Numbered from the stretch's first letter, positions 16,277-25,694 are shown. The stretch is DNA of 64,000 nucleotides from JAGNLM01 sp964439835 (GCA_964439835.1 CAYTPQ010000006.1:32651-96650); one strand, 5' to 3'. Program-made: numbers and translations. The notes: generated by a model not told the origin, from the letters alone.

Positions 16277-18568
16277 TCAGTCAGAACCCAGTGGCGTGTG
16301 CCAGAAGCGCCGGTGCTCCGCGCGGTAGTGTCGGACCGCGACGCCCCCCTCCCGGTCCAACCGCACCTGTATCGCGCCCGTTCGAGCGGTGTCGTGGACC
16401 TCAGCCCCCGCTGCCCGGTACCGGGCCAGCACCTGAGGGGAGGGGAAGCGGAAGCGGTTGCGGTAGCCGGTGGCGAACAGGGCGTGGCGAGGCGCCACGG
16501 CCGCGACGAAGGCGGGCGAGGAGGCCCCGCGGCTGCCGTGGTGGGGGACCACCAGCACCTCGGCCCTCAGACCGGCGTCGGCCGCGACCAGCTCGGCCTC
16601 GGCGCGTGCCTCGATGTCCCCCGGCAGGAGCAGGGCCCCGCCCGTAGTCTCCACGCGCAGGACGCAGGAGGCGTCGTTGCCCGCGCGGCCGGAGCCCTCC
16701 GGCGGGTGCAGGACCCGAAACCGCACGCCGTCCCAGGTCCAGCCCTCCCCGGCGGCGCACCCCTGGTCCGCCTCCCGCCCCGGCGCCGGACTCCCCCGCA
16801 GGTCGAGAACGCGAGCTCCCCGCAGCACCGAGGCCGCGCCGCCGGTGTGGTCCGAGTCGGGGTGGCTCAGGAGGAGTACGTCGACCGGGTCCAGACCCTG
16901 ACGGCGCAGGAATGGCAGGACGACGGTACTGCCGGCGTCGCGCCCCGGGCCGTAGGGGGGCCCCGCGTCGTAGACCAGGACGTGGCGGGCGGTCTGAACC
17001 ACGGCCGCCAGCCCCTGCCCGACGTCGAGCAGGGTGAGCCAGGCGTCCCCGTTCGCGGGCCGAGGCACGGAGGGGAACAGCAACGGCAAGAGGCCGAGGA
17101 GCCCGACCCACCGCCCCGGTACCCCGCGCGGGAGCAGGGCCACGAACACCCCGAGGCCGGCCGCCGCCAACGCTGCAGCGCCCGGGTCGATTGGCCCGCG
17201 GTAGGTCCAGTCCAGCGCCGCCAGCGCGGTCAGGACCGGCCAGAGGCCGTCCATCGCCAGCGCGCTGACACGGAGGACGGCCTCACCCGCGGCCGGCCAG
17301 ACGAAGAGGACCAGCGAGCCGCCGAGGGCCGCGGGCACCACCACGACACCCACCCAGGGCACCGCGACGGCGTTCGCGACCGGGCCGAGCCAGGGGTTCT
17401 CGCCGAAGACTGCGAGGGTGACCGGGAGCAGACCCAGGGCGACCAGCAGGTGGGGCCTCCCCCAGCGGTGCCAGGGCCCCCGATGGTAGCCCCGTTCGGT
17501 CGAGACCAGGAGCAGCACGCCTACGGCCAGGAACGAGAGCCAGAACCCCGGTGCGAGCGGCGACAGGGGGTCGGTGATGGTCACGGCCAGGAGGGCCAAC
17601 GCGAGGGCGTGGGTCGCCGACAACCGACCTCGCCAGGTGCGCGTCAGCAGCACGACCCCTGCCATGACGACTGCGCGCTGGGTAGGCACCGAGAGCCCCG
17701 CGAGCGCGGCGTACCCCGCCGCCGCCAGGAGGGCGCAGACCGCCGCGACCCGCGGCGCGGCTATCCACAGGGCGGCCGACCCCGCCGCCGCCCAGAGCCA
17801 GCGCGACGCCGCGTACGCCAGCGCGGCCACCAGCACGACGTGCGAGCCCGAGATCGCCATCAGGTGCGTGGTGCCGGTCGCGCGGAAGACCTCCCATTGG
17901 CGAGGCGATACGTCGCCGGTCAGGCCGACGACCAGCCCCTTCACCACGCCCCGCTGCGGGTGCTCGCCGAGCGCCCGGTCGATGCGGGCCGCCAGCTCTC
18001 CCCGCAAGCGGTTCACGGGTGCGCCGGCGGGTGCCGCCAGCCGGCCGTCCCCGGCGCCCGGCCGCACATAGCCGGTCGCCCGCAGCCCGCGCAGCAGCAG
18101 CCAGGCCTCGTAGTCGAAGCCGCCCGGGTTGGAGAGGCCCTTGGGCCGGCGCAGCCGGGCAGTGAGCCGCCAGCGCTCGCCGGCGGCCAGCGCCGGGGCC
18201 GGGTCGTACCAGTCGAGCCGCACGCGCGCCGGGAGCTGCCAGGCCCCGTCGCCGCCTTCGACCTGCGTCACCCGCAGCTCGAACCGAAGGGCGCGGTCCT
18301 CGCGCTCCGGGACGCTCGCGATGGTGCCGACCAGGGTGAGGTCCCGTGCCTCCAGGTCCGGGGGCAGGCCGCCCGACAGGCTCAGATCGGCGCGAAAGAC
18401 GCCCCACAGGAAGCCCGCGACCGCAAGGGCCGGCAGACGGGCGTCCCGACTTGCCGCGGCCAGCGCGAGAGCGGCGGGCGTCAGCAGCGCCAGGCGCGGG
18501 TCAGGCAGCTCGGCGAGCTGCAAGACCAGCAGCACGCCGGCGAAGAAGGCGAGGGTCCCGGTGCGCAC
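16277..18568 (-). CDS. comEC: ComEC/Rec2 DNA uptake channel
   Basis: Polytopic inner-membrane protein that passes single-stranded DNA into the cytoplasm in natural transformation. It has 763 residues, typical length. Order: N-terminal helices and OB-like DUF4131 region (to ~200), the Competence domain with HLMAISGSHVVLVAALAYA around residue 230-250 and many helices, then a metallo-beta-lactamase-like domain from ~510 with LLDVGQGLAAVV, DAGPPYGPGRDAG and the metal motif HPDSDHTGG, and later VPHHGSRGAS. All key residues are present. It stands alone here; other competence genes are not in the window. Confidence 0.95.
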   Translation of the reverse strand: MRTGTLAFFAGVLLVLQLAELPDPRLALLTPAALALAAASRDARLPALAVAGFLWGVFRADLSLSGGLPPDLEARDLTLVGTIASVPEREDRALRFELRVTQVEGGDGAWQLPARVRLDWYDPAPALAAGERWRLTARLRRPKGLSNPGGFDYEAWLLLRGLRATGYVRPGAGDGRLAAPAGAPVNRLRGELAARIDRALGEHPQRGVVKGLVVGLTGDVSPRQWEVFRATGTTHLMAISGSHVVLVAALAYAASRWLWAAAGSAALWIAAPRVAAVCALLAAAGYAALAGLSVPTQRAVVMAGVVLLTRTWRGRLSATHALALALLAVTITDPLSPLAPGFWLSFLAVGVLLLVSTERGYHRGPWHRWGRPHLLVALGLLPVTLAVFGENPWLGPVANAVAVPWVGVVVVPAALGGSLVLFVWPAAGEAVLRVSALAMDGLWPVLTALAALDWTYRGPIDPGAAALAAAGLGVFVALLPRGVPGRWVGLLGLLPLLFPSVPRPANGDAWLTLLDVGQGLAAVVQTARHVLVYDAGPPYGPGRDAGSTVVLPFLRRQGLDPVDVLLLSHPDSDHTGGAASVLRGARVLDLRGSPAPGREADQGCAAGEGWTWDGVRFRVLHPPEGSGRAGNDASCVLRVETTGGALLLPGDIEARAEAELVAADAGLRAEVLVVPHHGSRGASSPAFVAAVAPRHALFATGYRNRFRFPSPQVLARYRAAGAEVHDTARTGAIQVRLDREGGVAVRHYRAEHRRFWHTPLGSD

Positions 18569-18584
18569 GCGTCCCTGCGTCGCG

Positions 18585-18614
18585 GTGACGGGCGGCGTCG
18601 GCCGCCGCTAGAAT
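18585..18614 (+). promoter_or_regulatory. Putative sigma-70 promoter for the DUF2062 gene
   Basis: GTGACG at 18585-18590 and TAGAAT at 18609-18614 are separated by 18 bp, about 67 nt before the DUF2062 ATG. It lies just upstream of the divergent comEC start. This is prediction from consensus only. Confidence 0.45.
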
Positions 18615-18680
18615 TCCGGCGCCCTGCCGCGAGTCGACGGTTGACCGCCGCTCGCGGCCTCTCATCCCTGTGGCGCCCTG

Positions 18681-19268
18681 ATGCCCCGAAAGCTTATCAA
18701 ACGCTGGCTCCCCGACCAACGTCACTTTCGTGAGCACCAGCACCTGCGCCGTCTGGGGAGCTGGATGCATCCGGCCGACCTCTGGCATATCAACCGCCGT
18801 TCTGCGTCCGGCGCCGTCGCCCTCGGCCTCTTCGTGGCGTGGGTCCCGGTCCCCTTCCAGATGCTGCTTTCGGCGCTGGGTGCAGTAGTGGCCAGGGTGA
18901 ATCTGCCGATCGCGGTCGCCATGGTCTGGGTGACCAACCCGATCACGATGCCGCCGCTGTTCTGGTTCGCCTACGAGCTCGGCCTGCAGCTGCTCCGCCG
19001 GCCTGGCCTGCACCTGGAGTCGACGCCGACCCTTGGCTGGTTCGCCGAGGCCTTCGGGCAGATCTGGCAGCCGTTTCTGCTGGGTTGCCTGGTGCTCGGG
19101 ATAGTTAGCGCGCTGATGGGCTACGCCGTCACCCGTCTACTCTGGCGCCTGCACGTCGTGCGCAGCTGGGAGGCCCGGACCAAGCGGCGTGGCGCCAACG
19201 GCGCCGCGTCGGCGCCACGACCCGAGCCCGTGCGAGCGGCTGCCGAACCGCCAGAGGCCGGCGAGTGA
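18681..19268 (+). CDS. DUF2062 membrane protein
   Basis: A 195-residue inner-membrane protein of the DUF2062 family. After a basic N-terminus come the family motifs H-X-LWHINRRSASGAVALGLFVAWVPVPFQML-like first helix (residues ~30-60) and VTNPITMPPLFWFAYELG around residue 93-110, and a third helix near residue 140-165. The tail is Arg/Ala-rich. The biochemical role is unknown. It is a single gene convergent with lolD (17-nt gap) and divergent from comEC. Confidence 0.88.
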   Translation: MPRKLIKRWLPDQRHFREHQHLRRLGSWMHPADLWHINRRSASGAVALGLFVAWVPVPFQMLLSALGAVVARVNLPIAVAMVWVTNPITMPPLFWFAYELGLQLLRRPGLHLESTPTLGWFAEAFGQIWQPFLLGCLVLGIVSALMGYAVTRLLWRLHVVRSWEARTKRRGANGAASAPRPEPVRAAAEPPEAGE

Positions 19269-19285
19269 GCAGGGGCTCGCGGCCT

Positions 19286-19990
19286 TCAGCCCGGTAGCCC
19301 TCCCTCCCCCTGCGCGTCCTCGATCCGGCCGTCCACCATGTGCAGGACCCGGTCGGTGCGCGCGGCCAGGGACTCGTCATGCGTGACGACCACCAAGCTG
19401 GTGCCCGACTCCCGGTTCAGTTCCAGCATCAGCTCGTAGACAGCCGCCGCAGTGCGCCGGTCCAGGTTACCGGTCGGCTCGTCGGCCAGGACCGCCCGCG
19501 GGGCGGTGACCAGGGCCCGGGCGATTGCCGCCCGCTGACGTTCCCCCCCGGAGAGCTCGCCGGGCTTGTGACGCAGCCGCTCGCCCAGCCCGACTCTACC
19601 CAGCATGTCGGCAGCCGCCTCGGTCGCCTCCGCCGGGGTCGCCCCGCGAATGAGGAGCGGCATCGCCACATTCTCGAGGGCGGTGAACTCAGGCAGCAGG
19701 TGGTGGAACTGGTAGACGAAGCCAAGCGCCCGGTTGCGCAGCCGGCCCCGCTCCACCTCGCTGAGCCTGGCCAGGTCCTGACCGTCGATCCAGACCTGGC
19801 CGCGGGTCGGGGTGTCGAGCCCGCCGAGCAGGTGCAGGAGGGTGCTCTTGCCGGCCCCGGAGCGCCCGACGATGGCCACCCGCTCGCCGGCGGCGATCGA
19901 GAGCTCGAGCCCCTTCAGGACCTGCACCGAGAGCCCGCCCTCGGTGAAGTCCCGGACCAGGTCGCGGCAGGCGAGGACCGGCTCACTCAT
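19286..19990 (-). CDS. lolD: Lipoprotein-releasing ABC transporter ATPase LolD
   Basis: Cytoplasmic ATPase of the LolCDE/LolFD complex that extracts outer-membrane lipoproteins from the inner membrane and hands them to LolA. It has 234 residues. Walker A IVGRSGAGKSTLLHLLGGLD, Q-loop YQFHHLLPEFTALEN (the FHHLLPEF stretch is diagnostic of LolD), signature LSGGERQRAAIARAL, Walker B AVLADEPTGNLD, and switch His in VVTHDESLA. Its ATG overlaps the end of lolC by 8 nt (ATGAGTGA). Confidence 0.96.
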   Translation of the reverse strand: MSEPVLACRDLVRDFTEGGLSVQVLKGLELSIAAGERVAIVGRSGAGKSTLLHLLGGLDTPTRGQVWIDGQDLARLSEVERGRLRNRALGFVYQFHHLLPEFTALENVAMPLLIRGATPAEATEAAADMLGRVGLGERLRHKPGELSGGERQRAAIARALVTAPRAVLADEPTGNLDRRTAAAVYELMLELNRESGTSLVVVTHDESLAARTDRVLHMVDGRIEDAQGEGGLPG

Positions 19991-21230
19991 AGCGCAGGGC
20001 CTCCGCCGGCTGGGTGCGGGAGGCCCGCCAGGCTGGGTAGAGGGTCGCCGTCAGGCTCAGCCCCAGCGCGACCAGGGCGATCCGCACGACGTCCGCCCAC
20101 TGCATGTCGGAGGGCAGGTCGCTGATGTAGTAGATGTCGGGCGACAGGAACTTGACCCGGAAAAGTTCCTCGATGCCGGCCACCACGGTCTCCACGTTGA
20201 GCGCGAGCGCCACCCCGCCGACCACGCCGAGGATGGTCCCCACAACGCCGATGATCGACCCCTGCACCATGAACATCCCCATGATGCTGCGCGGGCTCGC
20301 CCCCAGCGTGCGCAGGATGGCGATGTCGGCCTTCTTGTCCGAGACCACCATGACCAGTGTGGAGACGATGTTGAACGCGGCGACTGCCACGATCAGGGTC
20401 AGGATCACGAACATCACCGTCTTCTCGGTACGCACCGCCCGGAAGAAATTGGCGTGCTGCTGGGTCCAGTCCGAGACCCAGTAGCGCCCGGGTAGCTGCG
20501 CGGCGACCTCGCGCGACACCCGCGGGGCGGCGAATAGGTCGTCGACCTTTAGGCGCAGCCCGCTCACCGCGTCCCCGAGGCCGAAGAGCTTCGCGGCGTC
20601 CTCCAGGTGCACGAGGGCTAGGCCCGCGTCGTACTCATACATCCCGACCTCGAAGACACCGACGACGGTGAAGCGCCGGAGGCGCGGCAGCACGCCCGCT
20701 GGCGTCACCCGGGCCTGGGGCGCCACGAGCGTCACACGGTCGCCAAGCCCAACCCCCAGGATCCGCGCCAGGTCCTTGCCGAGCAGGATGCCGAACGCCC
20801 CCGGCACCAGGTCCTCCAGGCGCCCCGAGCGCATGTGCGCGCCGACGTCCGAGACCTCGGGCTCGGTCGCCGGCAGGACGCCCCGGACGATGGTGCCGCG
20901 CACGGCGTCGCCTTCGGTGAGCATGCCCTCGGCCTGGACGTACGGGGCGAGGCCCAGGACCCGCGGGTGGCCCGCGATCTGGGCCGCCACCGCCTGCCAA
21001 TTCTCGAGCCGGCCCTCGGGCCCGGAAACGGTGGCGTGCGAGGCCATCCCCAGGATCCGCTCGCGCAGCTCCTTCTCGAAGCCGTTCATCACCGACAGCA
21101 CGGTGATGAGCGCGGTCACGCCGAGCGCGATCCCCAGCATGGAGGTCAGGCTGATGAAGGAGATGAAGTGGTTGCGCCGCTTGGCCCGCGTGTAGCGCAG
21201 CCCGACGAACAGCTCGAGGGGTTGGAACAT
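19983..21230 (-). CDS. lolC: LolC/LolE-type lipoprotein-releasing permease
   Basis: A 415-residue inner-membrane subunit of the Lol exporter with the MacB-type topology: one N-terminal helix (HFISFISLTSMLGIALGVTAL), a large periplasmic domain, and three C-terminal helices. The N-terminal LRYTRAKRRNHFISFISLTSMLG block and the PSDMQWADV/LYPAWRASRTQPAEALRYE C-terminus are typical. Only one LolC/E-type gene is next to lolD, so this may be a single LolF-like permease or its partner may be elsewhere. Confidence 0.93.
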   Translation of the reverse strand: MFQPLELFVGLRYTRAKRRNHFISFISLTSMLGIALGVTALITVLSVMNGFEKELRERILGMASHATVSGPEGRLENWQAVAAQIAGHPRVLGLAPYVQAEGMLTEGDAVRGTIVRGVLPATEPEVSDVGAHMRSGRLEDLVPGAFGILLGKDLARILGVGLGDRVTLVAPQARVTPAGVLPRLRRFTVVGVFEVGMYEYDAGLALVHLEDAAKLFGLGDAVSGLRLKVDDLFAAPRVSREVAAQLPGRYWVSDWTQQHANFFRAVRTEKTVMFVILTLIVAVAAFNIVSTLVMVVSDKKADIAILRTLGASPRSIMGMFMVQGSIIGVVGTILGVVGGVALALNVETVVAGIEELFRVKFLSPDIYYISDLPSDMQWADVVRIALVALGLSLTATLYPAWRASRTQPAEALRYE

Positions 21231-21263
21231 GGTGCCTCTGGCTCGGGGTGCCCGCGGCGGATG

Positions 21264-21938
21264 CTACACGTGCACGACCCGGTCGCGAAGGTAGACCGGC
21301 ACCGCCGCGGCCGCCGGCACCCCCCCGCCGCGGCGCAGGACCTCCGTCCCCAGGCGGGCGACCTCTGCGGCACGCGGGTGGCGGTCGGGGAGCTCGCGGA
21401 CGACCATTGCGCCGAGCCGCCGGCGGAGCGTCTCGGCGTACGCCTGCCAGCCCCCGCCGGTGGCGACCCAGGACGACCCCGGGGGGGCTGCGACCCCATC
21501 GGGCGGAGTCAGGCGATCCGCGATCTCCGCTTCCATGCCGCCCGCCGCCGTGCGCCGGTAGGCGCCCCAGTAGACCTCCTGCATCCGCGCGTCCAGTAGC
21601 GCCAGCACCGCCGCCACCCCGAGCTCACGGGCAACTCCTTCGGCCAGGGCCTGCAGTGTCGAGATCGGCGCGACCGGCAGACCGGCGGCGAAGGCCACCC
21701 CCTGTGTCACCGCGGCGGCGATGCGCACGCCGGTGAACGAGCCCGGTCCCCGCCCGAAAGCCAGCCCGTCCAGGTCCCGGGGGGTGAGGCCGGCCTCGGC
21801 GAGGAGCGCGTCGGCCATCGGCAGGACCAGCTCGGCGTGGCGCCGGGGCGCCAGCTCGAACCTCTCCTGCACCTCGCCCGCCACCGACAGGGCGACCGAG
21901 CAGGCGTCGGTGGAGGTCTCGAAGGCCAGGACCTTCAC
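21264..21938 (-). CDS. tsaB: tRNA t6A synthesis scaffold TsaB
   Basis: Non-catalytic ASKHA-fold partner of TsaD in making N6-threonylcarbamoyladenosine at tRNA position 37. It has 224 residues. Motifs: VLAFETSTDACSVAL at the N-terminus, RRHAELVLPMADALL, and LDGLAFGRGPGSFTGVRIAAAV near residue 60-80, all classical for TsaB. GTG start at 21938 overlaps the end of the helicase gene as GTGA. It is upstream of lolC on the same strand. Confidence 0.95.
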   Translation of the reverse strand: MKVLAFETSTDACSVALSVAGEVQERFELAPRRHAELVLPMADALLAEAGLTPRDLDGLAFGRGPGSFTGVRIAAAVTQGVAFAAGLPVAPISTLQALAEGVARELGVAAVLALLDARMQEVYWGAYRRTAAGGMEAEIADRLTPPDGVAAPPGSSWVATGGGWQAYAETLRRRLGAMVVRELPDRHPRAAEVARLGTEVLRRGGGVPAAAAVPVYLRDRVVHV

Positions 21939-23929
21939 GCCGGCGCCCCGAAAAAGGCCTGGACGTCCGCCAGCCGCCGGGTCAGGGGGAAAGGCGGAAG
22001 GCTATCCAGGAACACCCGGCCGTAGGACCGCTGCAGCAGCCGGGGGTCGCAGATCACCAGCACGCCGCGGTCGCGCACGTCGCGAATCAGCCGGCCCACC
22101 CCCTGCTTGAGCGCCAGAACCGCCTGGGGCAGCTGCAGCTCGGCGAAAGCGTTACCGCCGCGGGCCGTGACCGCCGCGGCTCGGGCCCGCGCCACCGGGT
22201 CGTCCGGCACCGCGAAGGGCAGGCGATCGATGACCACGCAGGAGAGCGCCTCGCCGCGTACGTCGACCCCCTCCCAGAAGCTGCTGGTCCCGAGCAGGAC
22301 CGCCCTTGGTGTCTCGGTGAAGCGTCGCAACAGCTCCGAGCGTGTCATTTCGCCCTGGACCAGGAGCGGGAACCGGCCATCCCCCGCGAGTCGCCGGGCG
22401 GCCTCGCGCAGGGCCCGGTGGCTGGTGAAGAGCAGGAACGCCCGGCCGCCGCTCGCCTCCAGCACCGGCAGGGTCACGTCCGCGACGCGGGCGGTGTACT
22501 CTGCGGTGTTGGGATCCGGCAGTCCTGGTGGGACGTAGCAGAGCGTCTGGCGCGCGTAGTCGAAGGGGCTGTCCCACAGGCCCTCGTCCCGCTCCTGCAG
22601 GCCAAGGCTGCGGGCAAAGTGCTCGAAGCTGCCACCCACCGCCAGGGTCGCCGAGGTAAAGACCCAGGCCGAGCGCCTTGCCCGGGCACGCTCGGCGAAG
22701 ACGGGGCCGGTCTCGAGGGGGGTGGCGTGCAGCGCGAAGGCGCGGGGGAAGACCTCGACCCACCGCACCCGCGCCGCGGGCTCGGCGTCGGTCATCTCCC
22801 GCAGGCGGTCGCGGAAACGCTCCGCCCGGCGGTGACACTGTCCGAGCTCCAGCCCGCGCTCGGCGGCCGCGGCCAGCGCCTCCTCCAGGCGCCCGAGGGC
22901 CCCCGCCAGGACGGAGAGGCCCGTGCTCGCCGCCGGCCCCAGTCCCGCCCCGTCCCAGAGGACCCGACGCGGCTCTGCACCCAGATCGCCGCGCAGACGC
23001 TGCACGCCACTTTCGAGCGCAGTGGCCGCAGCGTCCAGGGCCGGCAGGTCTCCCGCTTCGGCGGCGTGGGCGCGCCGGGCGTCCTGGGCCAGCTCCAGGA
23101 GCTGACGGCTGCCGAGCGCCTCGCCGAAGAACTCGCTCGCCAGCTCGGCCAGCTGGTGGGCCTCGTCCACGATCACCACGTCGGAGGGCGGCAGGACCTC
23201 GCCGAGGCCGTCGTGGCGGAGCGCCAGGTCGGCGAGCAGCAGGTGGTGATTGACGACCACCAGGTCCGCGCCGGCCGCGGCGTGGCGGGCGCGCAGCACG
23301 TGACAGTCGGAGAGACGCGGGCAGTCCTGACCCAGGCAGTTGTCTGCAGTGGAGGTCAGCTCGCGGCGCAGGGGCGAGTCCTCCGGCAGGTCGACCAGCT
23401 CGGCCAGGTCGCCGCTGCGGGTCGTGCGGGCCCAGTCGCGCACCCGGGCCAGGATCGCGAGCTCCCGCCGGCCGCCGGCCGCCGGCGCCAGCTCCACGCG
23501 GTCCAGGCGCTCGCGGCAGAGGTAGTTCTGCCGGCCCTTCAGGAGCGCGACCCGCGCCGCCGAGCCCAGGGCGCGGCGCACCAGGGGCAGGTCGCGGTGG
23601 AAGAGCTGTTCCTGCAGGTTGCGGGTAGCAGTGGAGAGCACGACGCGCCGCCCGCAGAGGAGCGCCGGCACCAGGTACGCGAAGGTCTTGCCGGTGCCGG
23701 TGCCCGCCTCGCACACCAGGGTCCGGCCGGTCTCCATCGCGCGAGCGACCGCCCGCGCGAGGGCCAGCTGCTCGGCGCGGGGGGCGAAGTCGAGGACCGA
23801 CCGCGCCAGCGCGCCGCCGGCCGCCAGGTGCTCTGCGGTCAGCGTCTGCAACTCGCCGCCCGCCGACCGCGCGGCCTCCTCAGGCTGCGGCGCCGGCCGC
23901 GGGTCCGCCCTCCCCGGCCGGCTAGCCAC
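21935..23929 (-). CDS. DinG/YoaA-family XPD-like helicase
   Basis: Superfamily 2 iron-sulfur helicase, 664 residues from the GTG at 23929 (overlapping the preceding gene's stop by 8 nt). Walker A region EAGTGTGKTFAYLVPALL near residue 80, then an Fe-S domain with four Cys (LCRER near 155, NCLGQDCPRLSDCHV near 200-215), DEAH box VIVDEAHQLAEL, and C-terminal motifs VLLGTSSFWEGVDVRGEAL and QGVGRLIR. The length and four-Cys pattern fit YoaA better than E. coli DinG. It probably repairs stalled forks. An upstream in-frame Met lies inside the neighbouring gene and is less likely. Confidence 0.93.
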   Translation of the reverse strand: MASRPGRADPRPAPQPEEAARSAGGELQTLTAEHLAAGGALARSVLDFAPRAEQLALARAVARAMETGRTLVCEAGTGTGKTFAYLVPALLCGRRVVLSTATRNLQEQLFHRDLPLVRRALGSAARVALLKGRQNYLCRERLDRVELAPAAGGRRELAILARVRDWARTTRSGDLAELVDLPEDSPLRRELTSTADNCLGQDCPRLSDCHVLRARHAAAGADLVVVNHHLLLADLALRHDGLGEVLPPSDVVIVDEAHQLAELASEFFGEALGSRQLLELAQDARRAHAAEAGDLPALDAAATALESGVQRLRGDLGAEPRRVLWDGAGLGPAASTGLSVLAGALGRLEEALAAAAERGLELGQCHRRAERFRDRLREMTDAEPAARVRWVEVFPRAFALHATPLETGPVFAERARARRSAWVFTSATLAVGGSFEHFARSLGLQERDEGLWDSPFDYARQTLCYVPPGLPDPNTAEYTARVADVTLPVLEASGGRAFLLFTSHRALREAARRLAGDGRFPLLVQGEMTRSELLRRFTETPRAVLLGTSSFWEGVDVRGEALSCVVIDRLPFAVPDDPVARARAAAVTARGGNAFAELQLPQAVLALKQGVGRLIRDVRDRGVLVICDPRLLQRSYGRVFLDSLPPFPLTRRLADVQAFFGAPA

Positions 23930-24431
23930 TGGCCCGGTTGTCCCAGTACCCCTCGTCCTCGAGGCCGTTGGCCCGACTCCAGACCAGCCGCCCAATCGCC
24001 TTGAACCGGGCGACCGACAGGGGACCGCGACGGCTGCGCTTGCTGTCGCGGGACTCGTCCACGGCCTCCAGCACCGTGTCCCGGTCGGCCTCGTGGATCT
24101 CGTAGGGCTCGAAGTTCTCGTCCATGAGCACCAGCATCAGCACGTCCCAGTCCTGGCTGGTCTTCAGCTGGCCGAGCCGCTGGCCGGGCTTGCCCTCGTC
24201 GAAGATCGCCCGGCCCTTGATCTGGACCCGCTGTCCGGCCCAGCGCCCGCGGCCGACGGCGTCGTAGCCGATCCCCTCCTGGACCGGCACCAGCTCCAGG
24301 TCCAGGAGGCGCGCCGCGTCGTAGCGGGCGATCTCGCCCGTCAGGCCGAGGGACTTCCCCGTCGCCCGGCGGTACTCGGCGGCCAGGCGCCGGGCCTCGG
24401 TGATGAGCCTTTCGAGGGAATAGACCTCCAT
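23922..24431 (-). CDS. Hypothetical protein, possible PD-(D/E)XK nuclease fold (DUF6998-like)
   Basis: A 169-residue soluble protein from the ATG at 24431. I recall similar proteins as DUF6998, but without certainty. The sequence has GEIARYDAARLLDLEL (about 32-47), then GYDAVG (about 55-60) and VQIKGR (about 69-74), which looks like the E...D...QxK pattern of PD-(D/E)XK nucleases. A later SQDWDVLMLVLMDENFEPYEI block is a typical beta-strand continuation of that fold. It overlaps the start of the helicase gene, so the two are coupled. No signal peptide or membrane segment. Confidence 0.75.
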   Translation of the reverse strand: MEVYSLERLITEARRLAAEYRRATGKSLGLTGEIARYDAARLLDLELVPVQEGIGYDAVGRGRWAGQRVQIKGRAIFDEGKPGQRLGQLKTSQDWDVLMLVLMDENFEPYEIHEADRDTVLEAVDESRDSKRSRRGPLSVARFKAIGRLVWSRANGLEDEGYWDNRASG

Positions 24432-24626
24432 GGACGCTCTCGCTGGGCGCTGGCTTGAGACCGGACCGACCGGGGCGAGTCTACTCCGTCGCAAGGCAGC
24501 GGGCATCGGATGTCTGCCCGTGGTTCGTAACCTGCACCCGGCCGCTCGACGCCCGGCCGCGGGCGCCCCATGGGACGGCCCGGGCTGAGCATCGGGAATG
24601 CCAGCGCCCGGCTCGCCCTGTTGAGG

Positions 24627-24635
24627 TGCGATAAT
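24627..24635 (+). promoter_or_regulatory. Extended -10 element for diguanylate cyclase gene
   Basis: TGCGATAAT is a good extended -10, 24 nt before the ATG at 24660. No -35 at the expected place. It gives a short leader with no extra structure. Confidence 0.45.
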
Positions 24636-24659
24636 CGCGCAGGCCCCGCCCCCGCCGAC

Positions 24660-25583
24660 ATGCCCAACACCCACGACACTGACTGCCCGCCGGCGTCGCC
24701 CGAGTCCGGCGTGGTCTTGAACAGCCTACCGGCGCCGGTGGTCGCGACCGACGCGGTTGGGCACCTGACGCTGCTGAACCCGGCGGCCTCGGAGCTCCTG
24801 CGCCGTCCTCCCTCGCGCCTGCAGGGCATGCCGCTGGCGGAGGTGTTGGAGCTAGTGGACGAGCGACACCATGCCCTCGACGTTCGCGCGCTGCTCGTGC
24901 GCGTGCTTCAGGACGGGCTCACCCTGCGGGTCCACCACGCGACCCTGGTCCAACCGGGCGGCAACGAGGTGGCGGTCAGCTGTTCGGCCGGTCCCCTGCA
25001 CGGCACGGGGGCCGAGGGGCGGGGTTCCGTCTGGCTCTTCTATGACGTGCGCGAGGAGCGCCAGCTCCGCCACCACCTGTCCGTCCAGGCCCGCCAGGAC
25101 CCTTTGACCGGCCTCGTCAACCGACAGGAGTTCGAGCGTCGCCTGGAGCGCGCGGCCGCGAGCGCCTTCCGGACGGGGGGTGAGCACGCCCTCTGCTTCC
25201 TGGACCTGGACCGCTTCAAGGCCGTCAACGACCGCCACGGCCACGCCGCGGGTGACGCGGTCCTCACCGAGATCGCGGGCCTGCTGCTCTCGCGTATCCG
25301 TGGACGCGACACGCTGGCCCGCCTCGGTGGCGACGAGTTCGCGCTACTGCTGGAGCACTGCCCGCTGGAGGAGGCCCGGCGGGTGGCCGAGGGCCTCGTC
25401 GAGACCGTGCGGACCCACCGCTTCGCCTGGCACGGGGAAGCCCTCGGCGTGGGCTTGAGCGTCGGCGTCACCCCGATCCGCCCGCACGGCCCCGACGCCC
25501 CCGGCTTGCTCCGGGTAGCCGACGAGGCCTGCTACCAGGCCAAGCAGGGCGGGCGGGACCGGGTGTGCGTCGCGGGGCCCTAG
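24660..25583 (+). CDS. PAS-GGDEF diguanylate cyclase
   Basis: Soluble 307-residue protein. An N-terminal PAS-like domain (about 18-135) with NSLPAPVVATDAVGHLTLLNPAASELL is followed by a GGDEF domain (about 140-305). The active-site loop is intact (RLGGDEFALLLEH) and the metal-site FLDLDRFKAVNDRHGH is present, so it should make c-di-GMP from GTP. No RxxD inhibitory site is evident just before GGDEF (it reads RGRDTLARLGGDEF, so RGRD at -9 could in fact serve as one). No membrane segment. A farther Met at 24570 is a less likely start. Signal sensed is unknown. Confidence 0.9.
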   Translation: MPNTHDTDCPPASPESGVVLNSLPAPVVATDAVGHLTLLNPAASELLRRPPSRLQGMPLAEVLELVDERHHALDVRALLVRVLQDGLTLRVHHATLVQPGGNEVAVSCSAGPLHGTGAEGRGSVWLFYDVREERQLRHHLSVQARQDPLTGLVNRQEFERRLERAAASAFRTGGEHALCFLDLDRFKAVNDRHGHAAGDAVLTEIAGLLLSRIRGRDTLARLGGDEFALLLEHCPLEEARRVAEGLVETVRTHRFAWHGEALGVGLSVGVTPIRPHGPDAPGLLRVADEACYQAKQGGRDRVCVAGP

Positions 25584-25694
25584 GCAGACCGTCACGGGAC
25601 GCAGGGGATGGCCCCAGGGCCGCCACGCAACGCCTCTGGGCCGGAGCGTCCGCTGGCTCGACGGGGCGGTACCCGACCGGGTTTCGACGCCGGG

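Noticed and set aside
16265..18733. An 822-residue open frame opposite comEC
   Set aside because: Antisense to comEC, which has full motifs and typical length; composition is that of a reverse-strand GC-rich frame.
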